Below, piece after piece: positions 57,240-64,000 of a stretch of 64,000 nucleotides of DNA. The notes under the pieces are model-generated. The model worked only from the letters and a program-made list of their open reading frames with translations. It was not told where the DNA came from and did not search any database. Numbering within the stretch: position 1 is the first letter of the stretch; the number at the start of each line of letters is the position of its first letter. The stretch spans positions 15,862,216 to 15,926,215 of the forward strand of contig NC_063261.1 of the NCBI RefSeq assembly GCF_019578655.1, written 5' to 3'. This DNA comes from Ricinus communis (taxonomy: Eukaryota; Streptophyta; Magnoliopsida; Malpighiales; Euphorbiaceae). Both the position numbers and the translations under genes were made by a program.

Positions 57240-58350
57240 ATGTTTAGAAGAGAAACTATAGTGAACAATTTACAGGCGGGGTCTCAACTAAGTAGGATTG
57301 CAATATGGAATCTTACATGTGGCATCTTACTTAAATTAAAGACAGGATTCAAGTTAAGGAAGATTGCTACTAGATTTGAGGAAATTGTGACAAGGAATTT
57401 GGGATCTACAACTAAAGACAAGTCCAAAAGAGCTTAGAAAAGGGTCCCCATCTTGTTGTTGTTGGTAAGGCAACCTAATGTTTATATAAAAAAAAATTAT
57501 CGGGATGTTATATTTGAATTATTGATGAGTAATGAAGTAAATGACTCTATATGTTGTTGTTTCAGTTATTGTTATGGGTGGGTGTAGGTAAGAAAGTTTT
57601 GGCTCAACTCATTCACAATATCGAGAGGATGAAATTTGGATCTAAAATATAAGTATGTGTTTTTGATAAGTTGATATCCTCCTATAAATTAATTAATTAT
57701 ATATTCTCGAAATAAGTTTTTAATCACTTTAGATGATGTGTGGAATGAGAGATATAATAACTAATAGTTTTTGTCCAGGCTTATATATTTGAAGGAGTTG
57801 TTACACGATGATTGTTTGTCCTTATCGCAAGACAAGAAATAGTGCAAAGGAACAAGTAACAAGTATGAGTCGTGTAACATCTTCCTTCACATTACAACAA
57901 TGTCTTGCTTACTGTGCAATATTTCTAAAAGATTTTAAATTTAATAAGAATGAGTGTAGTATATTAAAGACGATAAAGATATTTATAGCAATTGAAAAAA
58001 AATTTGTATGAAAAACTTAGCTACTTAAGTGGTAGGTTTCAAAATTCAAGATCATATAGAGCTATCAAATCATATTGGAGGCCTAAGTACCTTTTATATT
58101 GTGTAGGAAAATCAATCATCTAGATACATTTAGAAGGTTATGGCATCAGACATGGATAACTTGATAAATTTTCAATTCTTTTAAGTTATGGAAAGGGCAA
58201 TTGATATTGGATAATATAAGGATAACAGGATGGAAGGAGAGCTTTGGATAATAGGATTGATCAAGGCAATAAGTGTTCAAGATGTAGAATTTACCAACCG
58301 GATGGAGAATCAAGACGTTAAATATTGGAATTGAAAGGTACGAGGCCAAG
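57240..58350 (+). pseudogene. NB-LRR (CC-NB-ARC type) resistance-gene relic
   Basis: Many frameshifts and stops, but blocks appear in the correct order: a coiled-coil end (LRKIATRFEEIVTRNLGST, about 57345); FELLMSNEVNDS (57508) before a P-loop remnant with VLAQLIHN (57570-57620), where the GKT of the P-loop is lost; kinase-2 LITLDDVWNE (57718-57748); LSLSQDK and CKG near 57815-57855; the AYCAIFLKDFKFNKNE block (57905-57955), equivalent to CSLFPKDYEF; and traces of the first LRRs (EGELWIIGL, 58230). This is the domain order of plant CNL immune receptors. Clearly dead. Confidence 0.75.
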
Positions 58351-58489
58351 TACAAATATGATAGAGAATCATGGTGATGTTCCTTTATTTAATCCCTTAT
58401 ATATTAAGATCTTTGACTTTTATGAAACTACAACAAAAATGTAGATTAAATGTTCCCATACTGCCTATTTATATATGGATTTGACTTGC

Positions 58490-59002
58490 TTGAGTCGCTT
58501 CTAATTCCATCTCTAGTATTGAAATTTTATTCTCAAGCGACCTTTATATGCATATTTTGTTAATGCAAGTGAAAAAAGATATATATGTGTGAAAGGGTCT
58601 GCAGTTTCAACAAAGAAATAAATTATCTTGACAGCTTGATGGATTCTCCTAACTTCTTCCTTGATATCTCCACGTCTTTAACTTCAACCAATATCTGATA
58701 AGAGATTTATAAGCTTAGAAAGAAAATTGATGTTAGATACCATTGCTGGCTGATCAATATTTATCATGTTTGTTGAATGAAACTTACAGGCTTGTGATCA
58801 CAATCTCATTTCACCTCCTGTAGCCTGTTAACATAATGAGGAATGAGTGAACCTGATGATCTTTAGCCTGAGAATGATGATGATGCCATGTCCGACTAGT
58901 AAAAACCGAGCTTGCAATAAAACTAGCAATGCAGAGTGCAAGAACCGATTTTCCTCAATTGAGCAGCTTTCCTGACTTCATTTTCTTGGACTCGTTGTCC
59001 AT
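58490..59002 (-). pseudogene. beta-1,3-galactosyltransferase 5' relic (DUF4094 region)
   Basis: On the minus strand from ATG at 59002: MDNESKKMKSGKLLN, stop, GKSVLALCIASFIASSVFTS then RTWHHHHS. This is a single type II membrane anchor after a short basic cytosolic tail, as in plant Golgi beta-1,3-galactosyltransferases. About 200 bp further on (58690-58500) are GDIKEEVRRIHQAVK and, after a break, SLENKISILEMELEATQASQ, the coiled-coil DUF4094 stem of the same family. The catalytic domain is absent. Stops and lost exons make it a relic. Confidence 0.65.
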
Positions 59003-59181
59003 ATGCCAAGGGCCATAACATCAGTACTAAATATTGCAATCTCTTGACCAGCTTTTATGTCTTCTTAATGAAAGTTGATAAAAATAATCAACTTGTAATA
59101 GTTGAGGAACGGCCTTTTTGACAATGAAATACTTTAAATTATAAAGGAATATGTTGTATAATTTATATATTATTGATATTG

Positions 59182-59505
59182 TGATAACTCAGAATTGAAT
59201 CATATCATCTGCTTTGGATTTTAAAGGTCTCACATTTTTTTTCTCTTTATGAATTTGAGGACTTTCAAAAATGTTACTCATCCTAAAAATTTTTCCAAAG
59301 TACAGCATATCAATAGTTCCTTCAACTTTATAGTTAAACAATTAATTTGTTATCCTATCTCAAAGCACAATTTGATTCATTCATGTACCCTATACTTTGA
59401 AGGCCTGCCATCTTAGAAGCATACCAAAAGCTGCTTCTTGTCTAGACATCTTGCTATTGCTCCAACATCCACACTCCATCCTCAATATACCATTTATCAA
59501 TAACA
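59182..59505 (-). mobile_element. second Cassandra-like LTR relic with 5S-derived block
   Basis: Collinear with the solo LTR at 40568-40966 (ATCATCTGCTTTGG, TTTGATTCATTCATGTAYC, CTTTGAAGG, CCATCTTAGAAGCATACCAAAAGCTGC). The 5S block at 59257-59335 keeps GAGGACTTTCAAAAATGTTA and CTCATCCTA, closer to 5S antisense in that part than the first copy. Decayed; ends approximate. It lies between the galactosyltransferase and YUCCA relics and directly borders the latter. Confidence 0.6.
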
Positions 59506-59532
59506 TGAGCTTGTTTCTTATATAAATTTATG

Positions 59533-60572
59533 AGTGAAGGTTTCAAAGATGGTCGATAGAGTTTAAATTTGGACAAGTAACCATACATTATTTTGAGAGT
59601 ACAGTGATCAAAGAATCAACAAATCTTATAGGAAGGCTTAGGCAGGTTAACACCAATGTTCCCAAATATATCAATCTCTTCTTTAACCACATGAAACTGT
59701 AAATTTGAAATTAACCCCTTGTATAATTAGTAAATAAAACAAATTTTGACATGTGACACTAATCTTGCATGCATGAAGTACTTATGCAATAATTGTATCC
59801 AAGAACTATCAACCACTATTTCAAAAAGAAATTATCTTTCTAGAAAATAATGTGACCAGCTTTTGCATGATTTTGAAAAAGATGTACTTTATAGAATATT
59901 TTAATCATACATATAGCAGAGCAAGATTAAATTTGGGAGATGCATATTCTGTAAGAAACAAATCTCCTAATATATAAATTTTTTCACTATATGCAATGAC
60001 TAAAAATAAAGAGTGGATAAGTGATGGAAAAAACTATTTTACTGAGCTTCTAAAGATAATTACCATACGTGCAGCCTAAATTGAAAGATCAAAGTTAATT
60101 GCCATACCTAAATTATTAGAGCCAACAACAAAGACAACTTTAAGATTATATGCAGCAAAAAATTTATACTGATTTGAATGGATAATTTCTCCAGGAAACT
60201 ATCCATTCCAAGAAATTTTGGAACAAAACCCTTATCATTTTATCGATTGCAATAACTACAAATTTAGCAAAATAAATTCAGTTTCACCAGAAATGTAATT
60301 TTTAGCTACCATCTTCCATTTTTGTGCAGATTTATCGAAGAATATAAATTCAATATAACGACTGTAATTAAGATGGGTAAGGCATTGTCTGGTTGCTGGC
60401 AAAATTCTCCTGCTAAATGCATGTGCAGGCGATCATAAGAATGCTTCTTCTAGAGAAAAGCAACACAATCTTCTCTTTAAAGAAGTATGTTGGTTATTGA
60501 TTGACATGATAGGCAGACAAAAATAGCTAGACCTGCAGGGATTGCTCCGATTATTACTACTACAACTTCCAT
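59533..60572 (-). pseudogene. YUCCA-type flavin monooxygenase relic
   Basis: On the minus strand from ATG at 60572: MEVVVVIIGAIPAGLAIFVC, the FAD-binding GxGxxG region with the second Gly changed to Ile; then REDCVAFL, stop, KKHSYDRLHMHLAGEFCQ. Further on comes GEIIHSNQYKFFAAYNLKVV and FVVGSNNLGMAINFDLS, the NADPH-binding GxGxxG region with Gly changes. Near 59680-59540 are LIYLGTLVLTCLSLPIRFVD, SLITVLSK and MYGYLSKF. The order matches auxin-biosynthetic YUCCA monooxygenases. Several frameshifts and stops; a gap between 60020 and 59720 shows no homology. Dead. Confidence 0.75.
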
Positions 60573-60599
60573 TTTTGTAGCTTACAAGAATGAGACCAT

Positions 60600-61617
60600 G
60601 TGTCGATGTGTTTGTTTCTTGATAGCTTTTGATGCTTGCCATGAATACTTCACCTTTTTGCTCTTAATACTATGAAGCAAATTAATACATTGACAAAACT
60701 AGCCGGCTAATATACATATAAAACTAACATTTGTAAGAACTTTTCGGTTTAATTTTATTGAGTCTTTACTTTTTACTTTATTTTATTGAGCTCTTATACT
60801 TTTATTTTTTTTTATTTTTATTGAGGATATAATAGTCTTTAATCAAAGCAAAAATAAAAGTATAATGGCTCAATAGAACAAACAAAAATTTCATAATATA
60901 TATGTAAAAGATCTTTAACAAACTAAATATAAAGAGATAATTATAAAAATGGTGTGTGTTTTGACAATTAAGTGTTTAAACTTTTAAACGTCACAATTTA
61001 ATATGTGAAACCGGAAATTATTAATATTTAAGTGTATGGAACTAGTAACCTATATAAAAGAACCTAAATAATTATAAAAATAGTATGTGAACTTGTTAAA
61101 ATTTGACAATGAAGTATTTAAAGTGTTAAATGTTACAACTTGGTGTATGAATTTAGTAAATACTTACAATTGAGTGTATATAGCAAAGCAATAACAATTA
61201 TAAACTTATAATCTTAAACAAATATTATCCGCTAAGTAGATTAAAAAGAATAATATGTCAAAAAACTTTTAAAAAGTATCTATATTAATAGATTAATATA
61301 TCTTTCTTACTACCACCATCATTATACTGTTCTCACTATATTTTTGTCAATTCTTTTAAAAAATCTTTATCAAACTTTGAGCGACACTTTGTCTTTTTCA
61401 ACCCATCACTATAAACATCTAAAATAAAATCGATCGTTATTGAGGATGATAATCTTAACTATAATGTTAATTACTAATATATCTTTTTATGACATGTATA
61501 GTATTTATTTATATATTTTTATCTATTTTTATAATTTTTATTGTTTACATGAAAGATTTACCCTCTTTCATGTAAATATTATCTTTATTATAAAAATATA
61601 ATAAAATTTTATTTGTT
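60600..61617. other. AT-rich intergenic DNA with a ~125-bp tandem repeat
   Basis: 60935-61040 (ATAATTATAAAAATGGTGTGTG, TTGACAATTAAGTGTTTAAA, GTCACAATTTAATATGTGAA) recurs, diverged, at 61065-61180. No gene seen. Confidence 0.5.
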
Positions 61618-61645
61618 TATATATATATATATATATATATATATT
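61618..61645. repeat. (AT)n tract at the virus-host border
   Basis: About 14 AT units directly before the first base similar to viral sequence (about 61651). Endogenous pararetroviruses of rice (eRTBVL) are known to sit in AT dinucleotide repeats. Confidence 0.75.
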
Positions 61646-61650
61646 TTTTT

Positions 61651-61856
61651 TCTTTAGTTTAAAGCTTTCATTTTAAAGCTTTTTCCAAAGTTTGTATATT
61701 TGTTCAAAGTTTGTGTTCAAAGATTGTATCTATCAATAAATTTTATCTTCTTATCTACCATTTTTAGAGTTAACAAGCGTATGCTCTGTGCTTGCCTCAT
61801 CTAAGGATCCTGCACACCAGAAACTTGTTGATCTATCTTTTTGTCTGTCTATTTTG
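61651..61856 (+). repeat. pararetroviral leader repeat, copy 1
   Basis: TCTTTAGTTTAAAGCTTTCA to TTTTTGTCTGTCTATTTTG recurs at 63147-63331 with few differences, copy 1 having an extra ~20-bp AT-rich segment near 61735. Repeated terminal sequence is expected when circular or terminally redundant pararetrovirus DNA integrates in tandem. Confidence 0.75.
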
Positions 61857-61872
61857 GTATCAGAGCCAGGTT
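61855..61872 (+). other. primer-binding site of the endogenous pararetrovirus
   Basis: TGGTATCAGAGCCAGG, complementary to the 3' end of initiator tRNA-Met, as used by plant caulimovirids for minus-strand DNA synthesis. It lies about 185 bp before the movement-protein start. Confidence 0.7.
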
Positions 61873-62056
61873 GGGTTCCGGGAAAGAAACATCATCTGCA
61901 TAAAGAAGATTTTAAACTCATTTTAATCTGCATCATATCACTGATAAACAAGCACTGTTCATTTATGAACAGTAGTAAGTCCCGTCAGGTGTAAGGGCAG
62001 TAAAACTGGTGGTTTGGTTCATGTTTGTTTAGAAAGTTATTTTGGTTTATTTTAAA

Positions 62057-63059
62057 ATGAATTTAGAACCATTTTTCTGTAGATCTTCTTCTTTCTCAAA
62101 CTCTTCTACCTCTGAATCTTCAAGGTACAAAGGTTTAGTAAATAGTGAAAAAATCACTATTGAAGATTTTACAAAGCATATTGATGATTGAGAAATACTC
62201 AAAGTTTAAAAGAAACAAATTTATGAGTATTCAAAGTTTCTTCTCTTCAAAACTGATTTTACTATCAAAACTGAAGAAAGAGATATTCAGATTTCAAAAC
62301 CTTTTGAAGAAATTTATCTTTTAAATCCAAAGACCCTCCAGAAGCATAAAGAAAAAGACTATAAGTATATCTATATAGGCCTTGTCCAGGTAGGAATAAA
62401 GCCCCTTACCAAAGAAGGTTTAGATACTTCCATCTTAGCAGTCCTTGGAGATGCTAGGTTTACAAATTTTTATGATTCTTTATTAGGTACTGTCGAGTCG
62501 AGCCTCAATAAAGGACCAATTTCTTTCAATTGTTTTCCAAACATCACAATTTCATTAAATGATAAAAATATTTTAAAGAGTTCTTCAAATAAAGACACAT
62601 AATTACAAAATGCTTAAAGGATCTATTCCGATAGCATTGATTTTCAAAATACATTACAAAGCCATGATTTCTGCTTTTGGTTCAAAATACAAGCTCCATT
62701 CACTAAAAGGAGAAACCTTATTCTTACAAACAGATCTCTCCAAATCCAACGCAACAATTCCAAAAACCATTCAATGGAAAGACATCACTCTAGCAGAAGA
62801 ATGGATCCTTGAAGGTGCAACTCAACCTGAATCACCAAAGCAAACAGAACCAAATACAAATCTAAAAAATATAACCAAGTTTCCAGATGGAAAAGCAAAG
62901 CTCACGTTCAACAGGAAATCAACCTCTTCTAGATTTTCTGATGATGATTCTTCAACATCGACCATAGATATTGAAAGGGTATCAAAAATACCTTCTATTA
63001 TTTATGCTCCTTACGAAGAACCTCTTGCATTCTTCAAGTCACACAAAGAAGAAATATAG
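62057..63059 (+). pseudogene. endogenous caulimovirid movement protein region, broken
   Basis: A frame from ATG 62057 encodes the start of a pararetroviral polyprotein; a TGA and then a TAA interrupt it near 62190-62210, at positions where the second copy (63369 onward) has TGG and CAA. The 62360-62600 part carries the conserved core of the caulimovirid cell-to-cell movement protein, and after a frameshift near 62600 the frame 62610-63059 continues with its C-terminal half and a Ser/Asp-rich stretch. Movement protein as the first domain after the leader fits florendovirus-type genomes. Coat protein, protease and reverse transcriptase are missing: the sequence passes from here directly into a promoter-like stretch (63060-63146). 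Described as a dead relic; not reconstructed. Confidence 0.75.
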
Positions 63060-63146
63060 TGAGAAAAGAGAGAGTATAGTGGGAGAGTGATAGTGAGAAG
63101 AAACACTTTCCTCTTATATTCAATTTCTCCTCTTGTAAATTATATT
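63060..63146 (+). other. purine-rich tail and possible promoter of the pararetrovirus segment
   Basis: GAGAAAAGAGAGAGTATAG and a following TTATATTCAATTTCTCCTC lead into leader copy 2. By analogy with caulimovirids this may be the genomic promoter or polyadenylation region; a clear TATA box is not evident. Confidence 0.3.
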
Positions 63147-63331
63147 TCTTTAGTTTAAAGCTTTCATTTTAAAGCTTTTTCCAAAGTTTGTATATTTGTT
63201 CAAAGTTTGTGTTTAAAGATTGTATCTATCTACCATTTTTAGAGTTAACAAGCGTATGCTCTGTGCTTGCCTCATCTGAGGATCCTGCACACCAGAAACT
63301 TGTTGATCTATCTTTTTGTCTGTCTATTTTG
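63147..63331 (+). repeat. pararetroviral leader repeat, copy 2
   Basis: Second copy of 61651-61856. Immediately after it the sequence diverges from copy 1: instead of the TGGTATCAGAG site there is GTGGCGCCCACCGTGGGGC. Confidence 0.75.
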
Positions 63332-63349
63332 TGGCGCCCACCGTGGGGC
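63331..63349 (+). other. second, different PBS-like sequence
   Basis: GTGGCGCCCACCGTGGGGC resembles the sequence directly after the LTR of some plant Gypsy elements (TGGCGCCCACCGTGGGGC). About 45 bp later the viral frame resumes. So the ~255 bp of leader and coding start present in copy 1 is replaced here by foreign-looking sequence. Confidence 0.5.
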
Positions 63350-63368
63350 ACGGACCCACGACCACAAG

Positions 63369-63838
63369 GTTAGGTTTAGTAAATAGTGAAGAAATCACTA
63401 TTGAAGATTTTACAAAGCATATTGATGATTGGAAAATACCCAAAGTTCAAAAGAAACAAATTTATAAGTATTCAAAGTTTCCTCTCTTCAAAACTGATTT
63501 TACTATCAAAACTGAAGAATATTGTCCAGTTTACTTCTGCACACTGGAATGATATACAAAAAAACTATTCAACTATCAAAAAAGAAATTCTTTCGATAGT
63601 TTTTTGCATTTCAAAATTTCAAAACGATCTTTTAAACCAAAAATTTCTTTTAAGGATTGATTGTAAATCTGCTAAAGAAGTTTTACAAAAAGATGTTCAA
63701 AACATAGCTTTAAAATAAATTTTTGCCAGATGGCAAGCCATTCTTTCTGTTTTTGACTTTGAAATCGAATACATAAGAGGAGATTCGAATTCAATTCCAG
63801 ACTTTCTAACCAGAGAGTTTCTTCAAAAACAGGAGTGA
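63369..63838 (+). pseudogene. internally deleted pararetrovirus segment: movement-protein start joined to RNase H
   Basis: 63369-63518 is nearly identical to 62126-62275 of the first segment. At about 63519 it switches to the C-terminal RNase H part of the viral polyprotein, recognisable from KEILSIVF.ISKF, LRIDCKSAKEVL and the IEYIRGDSNSIPDFLTRE end. The intervening movement, coat, protease and RT parts are absent, a deletion of several kb. One further stop (TAA near 63717) breaks the RNase H frame. The polyprotein stop TGA at 63836-63838 comes two bases before the next ATG. Described as a dead relic only. Confidence 0.75.
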
Positions 63839-63840
63839 AA

Positions 63841-63965
63841 ATGCCAAGAAAATCAAAAACAAAAGAAGAAAAGTCGACAGCAAGTTCAAAGCCTGTCCAA
63901 AGTCCAAAGAAGAAAATTTTGCCTTCTTCTTCAAAGCCCATTAGAACCTGGACCGAAATCATCTA
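63841..63965 (+). pseudogene. start of a downstream pararetrovirus ORF, interrupted
   Basis: ATG at 63841 opens 40 codons of a Lys/Ser/Pro-rich N-terminus before TAG at 63963-63965; the frame then stays open to the window end. A second ORF after the polyprotein, of unknown function, is a florendovirus feature. The continuation lies outside the window. Confidence 0.5.
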
Positions 63966-64000
63966 GGAAGAAATTGACCAAAGCAAGGCCAATCCGGCCC

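Noticed and set aside
60433..60642. 69-codon minus-strand frame
   Set aside because: Out-of-frame reading of the YUCCA relic.
1..64000. CRISPR arrays, tRNA genes, rRNA genes, bacterial-type operons
   Set aside because: None seen; the only rRNA-like sequences are the decayed 5S-derived blocks inside the two TRIM LTRs, and the tRNA-like box at 51.3 kb is a SINE remnant.

Overview
This 64-kb window is nuclear DNA of a flowering plant, most likely a eudicot. It is very AT-rich, its genes have introns, and it carries plant-only families (BAHD acyltransferases, single-B3-domain proteins, NLR, MLO and YUCCA relics), Ty1/copia and TRIM retroelements, MITEs and an endogenous plant pararetrovirus. I could not identify the species.

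Layout. (1) 0-6.5 kb: AT-rich intergenic DNA with two copies of a ~630-bp MITE, another MITE-like element, an LTR-like stretch and one isolated MLO exon. (2) 6.5-18.8 kb: a duplicated BAHD acyltransferase locus. The left copy is broken by two frameshifts; the right copy is an intact 440-codon gene of the agmatine/tryptamine hydroxycinnamoyltransferase clade. Between them lie a copia relic and a 4,985-bp copia element with LTRs, PBS, PPT and a perfect 5-bp target-site duplication. That element carries an inverted gag segment and sits in only one of two copies of a local tandem duplication. (3) 20.4-29.3 kb: the gene-rich core. It holds a palindromic foldback element, a complete six-exon UBLCP1-type ubiquitin-like CTD phosphatase gene (339 aa), a B3 gene, and a complete four-exon ACD11-type ceramide-1-phosphate transfer gene (212 aa), all on the minus strand. 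(4) 29.9-31.75 kb: the 5' half of a second copia element (minus strand). (5) 33.4-40 kb: a tandemly duplicated block with two intact single-B3 genes, one B3 5'-end relic and one orphan B3-type promoter. (6) 40.5-53 kb: mostly AT-rich repeats, including a Cassandra-like solo LTR with a 5S rRNA-derived block and a perfect 5-bp TSD, a ~0.75-kb direct tandem duplication, and a TIR-bounded element. (7) 53.1-53.5 kb: a fourth B3 gene. (8) 53.7-60.6 kb: MITEs, then a run of dead genes: an NB-LRR relic, the 5' part of a beta-1,3-galactosyltransferase and a YUCCA-type flavin monooxygenase, with a second 5S-bearing TRIM relic between the last two. (9) 61.6-64 kb: rearranged endogenous caulimovirid (florendovirus-like) segments starting at an (AT)n tract.

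The genes do not form one pathway. Five to seven protein-coding genes look alive: one BAHD enzyme, UBLCP1, ACD11 and four small B3 proteins. The B3 genes are a local family expansion with partial copies around them. The rest of the window is a record of duplication, transposition and gene decay.
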